13,325 nucleotides of DNA, from positions 1 through 13,325 of the forward strand of contig JAQGOI010000221.1 in assembly GCA_028293685.1 (NCBI GenBank). Reading direction: 5' to 3'. This DNA comes from Lysobacteraceae bacterium. GTDB taxonomy: Bacteria > Pseudomonadota > Gammaproteobacteria > Xanthomonadales > Xanthomonadaceae. Positions within the stretch are counted from its first letter, which is position 1. Every line of letters starts with the position of its first letter. The translations under genes were made by a program, and so were the position numbers. This document shows positions 6,792 through 13,325 of the stretch, piece after piece. Under the pieces are notes generated by a model. The model had not been told where the DNA came from, did not search any database, and was given only the letters and a program-made list of their open reading frames with translations.

Positions 6792-8074
6792 GTGTCGCTG
6801 CTGTCGCCGGAGTCGCCGCCGCCCGCATCGCCGGTGACCGGGAACAGCCGGGCCGTGGCGCGCGCCAGTTCCGCATCGCCGGTGAGCGCGGCTTCCCGCA
6901 GCGCAACGGTCGGAGCGTGCAGCAGGCGATTGGTCAGCGTATGGGCGAGGAAGTCGAGTACGGCTTGCGGATCCTGTCCGTTGTCCAGTTGCTGCCTGGC
7001 CTTGGCCAACACTTCGATACGTGCGCTGTCGGCATGGGCGCGCAGGCGCTTGAGCGGCGCCGTCCGCGTACTCGCAGCGAGCGTCTCGACGAACCGTGAC
7101 ACCTGCAGTTCGACGATGGCCTCGGCGGCGTCCGCAGCTTCGCGCCGGCTGCGACGGTTGTCCTCCACCGCGCGCTCGAGGTCATCGATCGTGTACAGGA
7201 ACACGTCCTTCAACGTGGCGACGTCTGCTGCGATGTCGCGCGGCACTGCCAGGTCCAGCAGCAGCATCGGTCGATGCCGGCGTTGCGCCAATGCGGCGGC
7301 GACCTGCGCGCGTTGCAGGATCGGCTCGCGACTGGCGGTGGCCGAGAACACGATATCCACGTCGGCCAGATGGCGGTCGATGTCGGCCAGCGGCAAGGCC
7401 ATGCCGCCGTGTCGGCTGGCCAGGTCCTGGGCGTGGGCGAGGGTGCGGTTGGCGACGAGCAGGCGCTTGACCTGCGCCTGTGCGAGATGGCGGCCGACCA
7501 GCTCGATGGTTTCCCCGGCGCCGATCAGCAACACCGTCGAATCTTCGGGGCGCGCAAACGTGCTCTGCGCCAGGCGCACGGCCGCCGAGGCCACCGACAC
7601 CGGATTGGCACCGATACGGGTGTCGGTACGTGCACGCTTGGCCGCGACGAATGACTGCTGGAACAGGCGGTCGAGCTGCGTGCCCAGTGTCCCGGCCGCA
7701 CGTGCGGCGGCCCAGGCATGTTTCACCTGCCCGAGAATCTGCGGTTCGCCGAGGATCAGCGAGTCCAGGCCGGTGGCCACGCGAAACAGATGCCGGACCG
7801 CGTTGGCGTCGTAATGCCAGTAGAAGTACGACTCCAGCCCGGACGCATCGTCCGGATGGCTGGCCAGCCATTGCCCAAGCGCCCGCCCGCCGTCGTCCGC
7901 CACCGCGTAGAGCTCGGTGCGATTGCAGGTCGACAGCACGGCCACCTCCGCCACCGAGGGCAACGATCGCAACGCCGACAATGCGTCCGGCAAGCGCTCG
8001 TCGGCAAACGCCACCCGCTCGCGCAGGCGGACCGGCGCGGTCTGGTGGTTGATGCCCAAAGCCAGCAGGGTCAT
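6788..8074 (-). CDS. hemA: Glutamyl-tRNA reductase
   Basis: A 428-residue enzyme that reduces Glu-tRNA(Glu) to glutamate-1-semialdehyde with NADPH, the first committed step of tetrapyrrole synthesis by the C5 route. The catalytic Cys50 lies in STCNRTE (48-54). [13 protein letters not shown] (7-19), [21 protein letters not shown] (98-118), the Rossmann loop LIGAGET (183-189) and the C-terminal dimerisation helices (about 310-400) are all in place. ATG at 8074 matches the usual [10 protein letters not shown] start. In-frame ATG 8122 would add 16 residues, and no ribosome binding site is close enough to 8074 to decide (GGAG is 15 bases away). A Gly/Asp/Ser-rich tail (415-428) follows the domain. 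It leads the prfA group and is divergent from the TPR gene. Confidence 0.96.
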   Translation of the reverse strand: MTLLALGINHQTAPVRLRERVAFADERLPDALSALRSLPSVAEVAVLSTCNRTELYAVADDGGRALGQWLASHPDDASGLESYFYWHYDANAVRHLFRVATGLDSLILGEPQILGQVKHAWAAARAAGTLGTQLDRLFQQSFVAAKRARTDTRIGANPVSVASAAVRLAQSTFARPEDSTVLLIGAGETIELVGRHLAQAQVKRLLVANRTLAHAQDLASRHGGMALPLADIDRHLADVDIVFSATASREPILQRAQVAAALAQRRHRPMLLLDLAVPRDIAADVATLKDVFLYTIDDLERAVEDNRRSRREAADAAEAIVELQVSRFVETLAASTRTAPLKRLRAHADSARIEVLAKARQQLDNGQDPQAVLDFLAHTLTNRLLHAPTVALREAALTGDAELARATARLFPVTGDAGGGDSGDSSDT

Positions 8075-8211
8075 CGCGATGGCGTTTTGCTCCAAGGATG
8101 GGGTGTCTGTCGCAGCGGGCATTCCGTTGTCCGCATGCGGACAGTGTTTTACCGCGCGTGCGCTAAGCTTCGGACGCAATAGGCCGCCATTTTACGGCCC
8201 GGTTGCGTTCG
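8075..8211. promoter_or_regulatory. Divergent hemA/TPR-gene control region with 16-bp palindrome
   Basis: This 137-base gap carries promoters for two opposed operons. Its main landmark is the perfect palindrome TGTCCGCATGCGGACA at 8128-8143. On the minus strand TAAAAC (8146-8151 in reverse) is a fair -10 for hemA, and it would place transcription start on the palindrome. On the plus strand TAAGCT (8164-8169) could serve the TPR gene. Neither has a clear -35 box at the right spacing, and neither gene has a good ribosome binding site here. The palindrome would suit a dimeric repressor or activator. Confidence 0.45.
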
Positions 8212-9903
8212 ATGCCCGTTCCTGGCCCTACATGCCTTATCCGGCGGCTGCAGCGCGCGGCCTGCGTCGCCGTTGTTTTCGCGATTGCATCAGTCGGCGA
8301 TGCCGGTGCACAGGCGCGCCCGGCCGCGGATCCCGTGGCGGCGACGCTGGCCGGCGAGTTCGCCCTGCAGGCGGGCAAGCTCGATGAAGCCGCCGTCTGG
8401 TATCTGGATGCCGCGCGGGCCTCGAAGGCCGACATCGGCCTTGCCGAACGCGCCACCCGCATCGCCCTGCTCGCCGACGACGATGCCCGTGCAGGTGAGG
8501 CACTCGCGCTCTGGCGCGCGCGCGCGCCCGGATCGTTGCCCATGCGCGCTGCGGCCGCGACGCTCGCCCTGCACCGGCACGACGAATCGTCGGCCCGGGC
8601 ACAGCTGGAAGCGCTGCTGCGCGGAAAGGAGGCAGGCAGTTGGCGCTATGCCCTGGTGGCGCTGGCCGGCGGGGCCAAGGATCCCGTGCTTGCGGCGCGG
8701 CTGCTTGGCGAGCTGGTGGATGCGGGGGCGATCCCCAACCAGCTGCAGGCGTGGCTCGCCTTTGGCGCGTTGGCGCAGCGCCTGGAGCAGCCGGCGCTCG
8801 ACGCACGCATCGTCGATGCCGTCATTGCCAGGTTCCCTGGTGAGCCGCGAGTGGCACTGCTGCATGCCAGCCAGTTGCGCGAAGCGGGCAAGACCGACGA
8901 GGCGCGCGCGGTACTCGCCGGTCTGGAGGCGTCCACACGGAAGGTCGAGGAAATGCGCCTGGCGGTGGCCGCCGAATACGACGCGCTGGGTGATCCGGAG
9001 ATGGCGGCCAGCGTGTTGGCGCGCGGGCCCCAGGACACCCAGAGTTATGCGTTGCGGGCATCGTTGCTGGCCAAGGCCGAAAACAACACCGCGCTGCAGG
9101 CGCTGTATGCGCAATTGCAGGAAGGATCGAGCAATCCGGATCCCGAGCGCCGTTTGCTGCTTGGACAGACCGCCGAGTTCCTCAAGCGGATGGACGAAGC
9201 CCTGGCGTGGTACCGGAGCGTGCCGGGCGGCTCACAGCGCTGGCAGGCGAGGCTTCGTGCCGCGAGCGTGTTGCGCGATCTGAAACATGGCAACGAGGCC
9301 TACGCCGAACTGCGGAAGATGCAGGCCGACGCCAGCGTCGAAGACGATGCCCGGCGCGATGCCTACCTCATGGAGGCCGACCTGCGGCAGAAGGACAAGG
9401 ACGCCGCGGGCGAAATGGACGCGTTCGCGCGGGGCCTGGCCGCCTATCCCGATGACAGCGGGCTGCTGTACGCGCGCTCGCTGAGCTGGGAACGACGCGA
9501 CGACATCGCCCACGCCGAGGCCGATCTGCGCAAGGTGCTGGCGCTCGAACCGGACAATGTCGCCGCGTTGAACGCGCTCGGCTACACTCTGGCCGACCGC
9601 ACCACGCGCTACCGCGAGGCGCTGGAGTTGATCGACCGCGCTCGCGTGGCCGAGCCCGATAACGCCGCGATCATCGACAGCTACGGCTGGGTGCTGTTTC
9701 GCCTGGGCCGCCCGAGCGACGCGCTGGTCGCGCTGCGACACGCCTTTGCGTTGCAGAAGGATGCGGAGATCGCGGCGCACCTGGCCGAAGTGCTGTGGAC
9801 GACCGGCGACAAGCCGCAGGCACGCAAGTATTTCGACGAGGCGCGCAAGCTCGAGCCCGACAATCCATCGCTGCAGCGCGCGCTGCAACGGACCGGCGCA
9901 TGA
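8212..9903 (+). CDS. Periplasmic TPR-repeat protein (LbcA-like position)
   Basis: A 563-residue helical-repeat protein. Residues 1-33 look like an export signal: basic RRLQR, hydrophobic AACVAVVFAIASV, and a likely signal peptidase I site after DAGA. There is no lipobox. The rest is tetratricopeptide-like helix pairs, clearest at 394-415, 417-448 (ending LALEPDNV), 450-483, 485-515, 518-546 (ending LEPDNPS), with looser repeats from 50 to 390. By place between hemA and lolB it corresponds to P. aeruginosa PA4667/LbcA, a TPR lipoprotein that activates the CtpA protease controlling peptidoglycan hydrolases; a like role here is inference. ATG 8212 was chosen over TTG 8203, and no ribosome binding site is visible. 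It overlaps lolB by ATGA. Confidence 0.88.
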   Translation: MPVPGPTCLIRRLQRAACVAVVFAIASVGDAGAQARPAADPVAATLAGEFALQAGKLDEAAVWYLDAARASKADIGLAERATRIALLADDDARAGEALALWRARAPGSLPMRAAAATLALHRHDESSARAQLEALLRGKEAGSWRYALVALAGGAKDPVLAARLLGELVDAGAIPNQLQAWLAFGALAQRLEQPALDARIVDAVIARFPGEPRVALLHASQLREAGKTDEARAVLAGLEASTRKVEEMRLAVAAEYDALGDPEMAASVLARGPQDTQSYALRASLLAKAENNTALQALYAQLQEGSSNPDPERRLLLGQTAEFLKRMDEALAWYRSVPGGSQRWQARLRAASVLRDLKHGNEAYAELRKMQADASVEDDARRDAYLMEADLRQKDKDAAGEMDAFARGLAAYPDDSGLLYARSLSWERRDDIAHAEADLRKVLALEPDNVAALNALGYTLADRTTRYREALELIDRARVAEPDNAAIIDSYGWVLFRLGRPSDALVALRHAFALQKDAEIAAHLAEVLWTTGDKPQARKYFDEARKLEPDNPSLQRALQRTGA

Positions 9904-10535
9904 GCGCGGGTCGAGTCTGGATGGCGTTGGCCAGTGCAATTCTGTTGACGGCCTGTGTCGGGCGTCCCGTCCGCCAGCAGCCTCCCGCTGCGGTCGCGAT
10001 GGCCGAGCAGGTGCAATTAGCGCGCGTGGCGATGCTCGCCGGACACCGTCAATGGTCGCTCCAGGGGCGCGTGGCTTTGTCCAATGGCCGTAACGGCGGT
10101 AGCGGGCGGATTGACTGGCAGCAGGACGGCGCCCGTTATCTGGTTTCCCTGAGCGCGCCGATCACCCGCCAGAGTTGGCGTCTGCAAGGGGCCGCGGATG
10201 GCGCGCGGCTTGAAGGGCTCGAAGGAGTGCCACGACTTGGCGCCGATGCCGAAACGCTGCTGCGCGACGCCACGGGATGGGAGATTCCCGTCAACGCCCT
10301 GGCGTCCTGGGTTCGTGGCGCGGCGGATGCGGGCCTGCCGCAAGCCGTCGTCCAATACGGGTCCGACGGGCACCTGTCCAACCTGCGGCAAGCCGGCTGG
10401 AGCATCGACTACAGCGACTGGCGGACCCAGCCCGCGCTCGGGATCGACCTGCCGGCGAGGCTCGACGCCACGCGCGAAGGCGCCCGGGTGCGGCTGATCG
10501 TCGATCACTGGCAGGAAGGTGCCCCGACACCATGA
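9900..10535 (+). CDS. lolB: Outer-membrane lipoprotein receptor LolB
   Basis: A 211-residue lipoprotein that receives lipoproteins from LolA in the periplasm and places them in the outer membrane. The signal ends in lipobox LLTAC with lipidated Cys19; the next residues VGRP carry no Asp at +2, which fits outer-membrane sorting. Family features follow: [10 protein letters not shown] (52-61), a beta strand pair ending IDWQQDG (71-77), LSAPI (84-88), [20 protein letters not shown] (126-145) and the hallmark [13 protein letters not shown] (162-174). It overlaps both neighbours by ATGA, the TPR gene upstream and ispE downstream, so the three proteins are likely translated in a chain. Confidence 0.95.
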   Translation: MSAGRVWMALASAILLTACVGRPVRQQPPAAVAMAEQVQLARVAMLAGHRQWSLQGRVALSNGRNGGSGRIDWQQDGARYLVSLSAPITRQSWRLQGAADGARLEGLEGVPRLGADAETLLRDATGWEIPVNALASWVRGAADAGLPQAVVQYGSDGHLSNLRQAGWSIDYSDWRTQPALGIDLPARLDATREGARVRLIVDHWQEGAPTP

Positions 10536-11422
10536 GCGATGCCTCCGGGCCTGGCTGGAGCCGTTGGCCAGCACCCGCCAAGCTCAATCTCTTCCTTCGC
10601 ATCACCGGCCGACGGCACGATGGCTATCACAGCCTGCAGACGGTCTTCCAGCTGCTCGAGTGGGGGGACACGGTCGGACTGCGACTTCGCGCTGACGGGG
10701 TGATCAACCGGATCGGTGCGTCGGTACCAGGCGTGGAGGCGCACCAGGACCTGGCAATAAGAGCCGCCAAACTGTTGCAAACGTCGGCAAATGTCTCCAA
10801 AGGAGTGGATATCCTCGTCGAAAAGCGAATTCCGAATGGCTCGGGCTTTGGCGGCGGATCGTCGGACGCGGCGACTGTCCTTGTCGCGCTCAACACCCTT
10901 TGGCAAGTCGGCCTCGATCTGGATTCCCTGGCTGAACTGGGCCTGTCGCTGGGGGCAGACGTGCCGGTGTTCGTGCGCGGCCAGAACGCGTGGGCCGAGG
11001 GGGTGGGTGAACAGCTGAGCCCGGTGCGACTGCCTCCGGCCTGGTACGTGCTGGTCGATCCCGGGGTCCACGTTGCGACGGCAGCGCTTTTCCAAGTCCC
11101 TGAATTGACGCGCGATGCGCCTCCCACGACAATGGCCGACTTCGTTTCGTATGCGTCGCTGGGCAATGCGTTCGAGCCGGTGGTGCGACGCCGTGAACCG
11201 GCCGTCGAGGCCGCTTTCCGAGCGCTGGCATGCATTGGCTCGCCGCGCCTGACTGGCAGCGGCAGCGGCTGCTTTGTTGAATTCGGTGACCAGGCCTCGG
11301 CCGAGGAAGGCCTGGCGGCATTGCCTTCGGGCTTGCGTGCCTGGATCGCGCAGGGTGCGGCGCGGTCACCGTTGCAAGTGGCCGTCGAGAGGTGGAGTGC
11401 GGTTACCAGCGGGAATGCGTAG
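10532..11422 (+). CDS. ispE: 4-diphosphocytidyl-2-C-methyl-D-erythritol kinase
   Basis: A 296-residue GHMP kinase of normal length that phosphorylates CDP-methylerythritol in the MEP route to isoprenoids. Catalytic Lys17 lies in [19 protein letters not shown] (14-32) and Asp143 in [11 protein letters not shown] (140-150). The ATP loop [15 protein letters not shown] (100-114) has Phe where the family usually has Leu (GLGGGSSDA). The third motif [12 protein letters not shown] (240-251) is intact. ATG 10532 overlaps the lolB stop. The TAG stop at 11420-11422 lies only eight bases before the tRNA-Gln gene, so both are probably on one transcript and tRNA processing would cut the message just past the stop. 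Confidence 0.96.
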   Translation: MSDASGPGWSRWPAPAKLNLFLRITGRRHDGYHSLQTVFQLLEWGDTVGLRLRADGVINRIGASVPGVEAHQDLAIRAAKLLQTSANVSKGVDILVEKRIPNGSGFGGGSSDAATVLVALNTLWQVGLDLDSLAELGLSLGADVPVFVRGQNAWAEGVGEQLSPVRLPPAWYVLVDPGVHVATAALFQVPELTRDAPPTTMADFVSYASLGNAFEPVVRRREPAVEAAFRALACIGSPRLTGSGSGCFVEFGDQASAEEGLAALPSGLRAWIAQGAARSPLQVAVERWSAVTSGNA

Positions 11423-11430
11423 GTCAATGC

Positions 11431-11507
11431 AGGGGCGTCGCCAAGTGGCCCAAGGCACCAGGTTTTGATCCTGGCATTCGCAGGTTCGAATCCTGCCGCC
11501 CCTGCCA
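11431..11507 (+). tRNA. tRNA-Gln (anticodon TTG)
   Basis: A full cloverleaf can be folded by hand. The acceptor stem is AGGGGCG (11431-11437) with CGCCCCT (11497-11503), discriminator G at 11504, and encoded CCA at 11505-11507. The D stem is GCC/GGC (11440-11442, 11454-11456). The anticodon stem is CCAGG/CCTGG (11458-11462, 11470-11474) with loop TTTTGAT and anticodon TTG at 11465-11467. The T arm is GCAGG-TTCGAAT-CCTGC (11480-11496). Anticodon TTG reads CAA and, by wobble, CAG. The weak A1-U72 pair and G73 agree with what glutaminyl-tRNA synthetase prefers. It lies between ispE and prs, as in Pseudomonas. Confidence 0.97.
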
Positions 11508-11515
11508 GTTGAGAA

Positions 11516-11624
11516 CCGGGATTCGGGATTGGATATTCGGGATTCGGATCGCAGGCAGACGTTGTTCGTTCCATCGGCAGTTCAATGATTTTTCCAATCC
11601 CGAATCCCTAATCGCGAATCCCGG
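11516..11624. repeat. Inverted array of GGGATTC heptads in the prs leader
   Basis: Two clusters of 7-base units face each other between the tRNA and prs. The left arm (11518-11546) reads GGGATTC, GGGATTG, GATATTC, GGGATTC. The right arm (11595-11622) is the complement orientation: CAATCCC, GAATCCC, TAATCGC, GAATCCC. The longest exact inverted match is 15 bp, GGGATTCGGGATTGG (11518-11532) against 11594-11608. The outer ends CCGGGATTCG (11516-11525) and CGAATCCCGG (11615-11624) also match exactly. The spacer of 47 bases is unrelated. The right arm stops five bases before the prs ATG. I recall GGGATTC-type arrays as common intergenic elements of xanthomonads. Confidence 0.85.
11562..11589 (+). 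promoter_or_regulatory. Possible prs promoter between the repeat arms
   Basis: TTGTTC (11562-11567) and AATGAT (11584-11589) are 16 bases apart and resemble -35 and -10 boxes weakly (3/6 and 4/6). A start near 11596 would give a leader of about 34 bases made almost wholly of the right heptad arm. prs could equally be read from the ispE/tRNA transcript. Confidence 0.25.
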
Positions 11625-11629
11625 CCCTC

Positions 11630-12589
11630 ATGCAAGAAGATCGCAACCTGCTGGTGTTCACCGGCAACGCCAACCGGCCTTTGGCCGAGGCCGTGTGTCG
11701 GGAGCTCGGCATCCGCCTGGGCAAGGCACAGGTGGGTCGGTTTTCCGACGGCGAGGTGCAGGTCGAGATCGAAGAGAACGTGCGTCGCCAGGAAGTGTTC
11801 GTGATGCAGCCCACGTGCGCACCGAGTGCGGAGAACCTGGTGGAGTTGCTGGTGCTGATCGACGCGCTCAAGCGCGCATCGGTGTCCAGCGTGACCGCGG
11901 TGGTGCCGTATTTCGGCTATGCACGGCAGGATCGGCGACCGCGTTCGGCGCGGGTGCCGATCACGGCAAAGGTCGCTGCGCAGATGTTCTCGACCGTCGA
12001 CACCGACCGGGTGCTGACGGTCGATCTGCATGCCGACCAGATCCAGGGCTTTTTCGATATTCCGGTCGACAACGTCTATGCCTCTCCGCTGCTGCTGGCT
12101 GATATCTGGCGCGCATACGGCACCGACAACCTGATCGTGGTGTCGCCGGATGTGGGCGGCGTCGTTCGCGCAAGGGCAATCGCCAAGCGGTTGGACGATG
12201 CGGACTTGGCGATCATCGACAAACGCCGTCCCAAGGCCAACGTGGCCACGGTAATGAACATCATCGGCGACGTCACCGGCAGGATCTGCGTGCTGGTCGA
12301 TGACATCGTCGATACCGCCGGGACCCTGTGCGCCGCTTCGGCAGCGCTGAAGGCAGCCGGAGCGATCAAGGTGGTCGCCTACTGCACGCATCCCGTGCTG
12401 TCGGGGTCGGCGATCGACAACATCAGCCGCTCGCAACTGGACGAGCTGGTGGTGACCGACACGATTCCGTTGTCGGATGCCGCCCGTGGTTGCAGAAAAA
12501 TCAGGCAGCTCAGCGTCGCCGAGCTGCTGGCCGAAACGATCCGCCGGATCGCCTTCGGAGAATCCGTCAGTTCGCTGTACGTCGACTAG
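11630..12589 (+). CDS. prs: Ribose-phosphate pyrophosphokinase
   Basis: A 319-residue PRPP synthetase of normal length, making PRPP from ribose 5-phosphate and ATP for nucleotide, histidine, tryptophan and NAD synthesis. The flexible ATP loop [20 protein letters not shown] (93-112), catalytic His133 in [12 protein letters not shown] (131-142), [18 protein letters not shown] (171-188), the KRRPKAN loop (198-204) and the PRPP-binding [13 protein letters not shown] (221-233) are all present. The start at 11630 agrees with the family N-terminus ([14 protein letters not shown]), but no Shine-Dalgarno precedes it. The bases just upstream belong to the heptad repeat, so translation may be set by that structure. 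Confidence 0.97.
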   Translation: MQEDRNLLVFTGNANRPLAEAVCRELGIRLGKAQVGRFSDGEVQVEIEENVRRQEVFVMQPTCAPSAENLVELLVLIDALKRASVSSVTAVVPYFGYARQDRRPRSARVPITAKVAAQMFSTVDTDRVLTVDLHADQIQGFFDIPVDNVYASPLLLADIWRAYGTDNLIVVSPDVGGVVRARAIAKRLDDADLAIIDKRRPKANVATVMNIIGDVTGRICVLVDDIVDTAGTLCAASAALKAAGAIKVVAYCTHPVLSGSAIDNISRSQLDELVVTDTIPLSDAARGCRKIRQLSVAELLAETIRRIAFGESVSSLYVD

Positions 12590-12594
12590 TCGAC
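12581..12594. repeat. 14-bp perfect palindrome over the prs stop codon
   Basis: GTCGACTAGTCGAC is its own reverse complement and holds the prs TAG stop (12587-12589) at its centre. As RNA it can form at most a 5-bp stem with a CUAG loop, with no T tract, so it is not a terminator by itself. Confidence 0.6.
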
Positions 12595-12611
12595 AACAGC
12601 ACTGGCTCCTA

Positions 12612-12660
12612 CGCTCACCTGGTCGCGGGTGAGTGAACTTGCCGCCGCGAGGCGGTTTCC
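12612..12660 (+). promoter_or_regulatory. Two tandem hairpins in the rplY leader
   Basis: Hairpin one pairs CGCTCACC (12612-12619) with GGTGAGTG (12628-12635), eight pairs including one G-T, around TGGTCGCG. Hairpin two pairs CCGCC (12642-12646) with GGCGG (12651-12655) around GCGA and is followed by only three T. They fill the 92-base gap between prs and rplY, which may also hold an rplY promoter, but none is clear. They could be a weak terminator/attenuator after prs or a binding site for L25 on its own message. E. coli rplY is reported to be self-regulated through its leader; a link here is inference. Confidence 0.4.
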
Positions 12661-12681
12661 TGTCGCAAAGAGAGAAACAAC

Positions 12682-13325
12682 ATGTCCGATCATTCCATCA
12701 AGGCTACTGGCCGCAAGGACGAGGGGAAAGGTGCGAGCCGCCGCCTGCGTCATGCCGGTCAGATTCCTGCCATCGTCTACGGCGGCCACGCCGAGCCGAA
12801 AAGCATCCAGCTCGCGCACGAAAGGACCTGGCTAGTCAGCCAGAGCGAGTGGTTCTACTCGTCGATCCTGTCGCTCGACGTCGACGGCACCACCGAGCGC
12901 GTGCTGCTGCGTGACATGCAGCGCCACCCGTACAAGCAGCAGATCATGCACCTGGATTTCCAGCGCGTGAGCGAGAACGAAGCCATCCGCGTCGCGGTGC
13001 CGCTGCACTTCATCAATGCCGAGAAGTCGCCTGCCGGCAAGGCATCGGATGTGGTCATCACGCACGAGCTCAACGAAATCGACATCAGCTGCCTGCCCAG
13101 GGACCTGCCGGAGTTCATCGAACTCGATCTGGGCAACCTGCAGATCGGCGACACCATCCACCTGTCGCAGGTCGTGCTCCCCAGTGGCGTCGAGGTTCCC
13201 GAGCTCAAGCTCGGTGGCGACCATGATGTCGCGGTGGTCGTTGCCCGCCACGCCCGTGTCGAAGCCGAAGAGGATGCCACCGAGGCTGCTGCGGCTGCGG
13301 CTGCGTCTGCGGCATCGACCGCTGA
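12682..13325 (+). CDS. rplY: 50S ribosomal protein L25/general stress protein Ctc, long form (3' end cut by window)
   Basis: The frame opens at ATG 12682, behind a modest AAGAGAG, and stays open to the window edge, giving 214 complete codons. Residues 1-92 are the 5S rRNA-binding L25 domain (IKATGRKDEGKGASRRLR at 6-23, GQIPAIVYGG at 26-35, HPYKQQIMHLDF at 82-93). Residues 95-190 are the TL5/Ctc C-terminal beta domain (VAVPLHF, PEFIELDLGNLQIGD, VVLPSGVEVPEL). The protein binds 5S rRNA in the large subunit. From 194 on it is a Glu/Ala-rich tail with seven alanines in a row (202-208), cut off before its stop. The final bases TGA are out of frame and are not the stop. It follows prs by 92 bases, as in Pseudomonas. 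Confidence 0.96.
   Translation, partial: MSDHSIKATGRKDEGKGASRRLRHAGQIPAIVYGGHAEPKSIQLAHERTWLVSQSEWFYSSILSLDVDGTTERVLLRDMQRHPYKQQIMHLDFQRVSENEAIRVAVPLHFINAEKSPAGKASDVVITHELNEIDISCLPRDLPEFIELDLGNLQIGDTIHLSQVVLPSGVEVPELKLGGDHDVAVVVARHARVEAEEDATEAAAAAAASAASTA

Noticed and set aside
5532..7814. A 760-codon open frame on the + strand
   Set aside because: It lies wholly opposite GNAT, prfA and hemA, whose family motifs are clear. Long antisense frames are expected in GC-rich DNA, and its translation is Arg/Ala/Ser-rich without domains.
8075..8179. N-terminally extended hemA from upstream starts
   Set aside because: The extension to 8179 has no family similarity and would cover the palindrome. The [10 protein letters not shown] start at 8074 fits the family, though ATG 8122 cannot be fully excluded.
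8290..9939. Long minus-strand frames opposite the TPR gene
   Set aside because: They mirror the repeat-rich TPR codons and lack ribosome binding sites and domains.
11516..11624. CRISPR array or transposon end
   Set aside because: The units are seven bases, contiguous and inverted across a spacer; there are no spacers between repeats, no cas or transposase genes and no target-site duplication.
13321..13325. TGA at the window end as the rplY stop
   Set aside because: Counting from ATG 12682, the last full codon is GCT at 13321-13323 and GA begins the next codon, so the gene continues past the window.

Overview
The window is chromosomal housekeeping DNA from a GC-rich gammaproteobacterium, most likely of the Xanthomonadales/Lysobacterales. 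The evidence is the protein character (a PRPP synthetase and a HemA of xanthomonad type), the conserved order hemA/prfA divergent from TPR gene-lolB-ispE-tRNA-Gln-prs-rplY (known from Pseudomonas and relatives), and a GGGATTC heptad repeat of a kind I recall from xanthomonad intergenic DNA. No insertion sequence, phage gene, CRISPR array or rRNA gene is visible, and almost every base is coding.

Layout. Positions 1-42 are the last codons of a + strand gene, probably a secreted protein ending in a P domain, followed by a strong hairpin terminator (90-117). A minus-strand group runs from 1615 down to 164: wrbA (quinone oxidoreductase), a four-helix DUF2069 membrane protein, and a one-domain asparaginase-like protein. 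Divergent from it, 1725-3884 on + holds a YihY-type membrane protein with a C-terminal winged-helix-like tail, a thioredoxin-fold lipoprotein and acylphosphatase. These converge on a second minus-strand group, 8074 down to 3906: hemA, prfA, a GNAT acetyltransferase, moaB and a class I-like PPK2. From 8212 on + come a periplasmic TPR protein (positional counterpart of Pseudomonas LbcA), lolB, ispE, tRNA-Gln(TTG), prs and rplY, the last cut by the window edge.

The genes supply basic cell functions: tRNA-dependent tetrapyrrole precursor synthesis (hemA), translation termination (prfA), outer-membrane lipoprotein insertion (lolB), isoprenoid synthesis (ispE), PRPP supply (prs) and ribosome assembly (rplY). 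Six gene junctions are four-base ATGA overlaps, pointing to translational coupling in compact operons.

I see no wholly new system. The points most worth a second look are the inverted array of GGGATTC heptads that fills the prs leader up to its start codon, the 16-bp perfect palindrome in the hemA/TPR divergent region, the TPR protein that lacks the lipobox of its Pseudomonas counterpart, the non-standard neighbours of prfA (GNAT and moaB instead of prmC), a glycine in the PPK2 Walker A loop where aspartate is common, and the Rrf2-like tail on the YihY protein.
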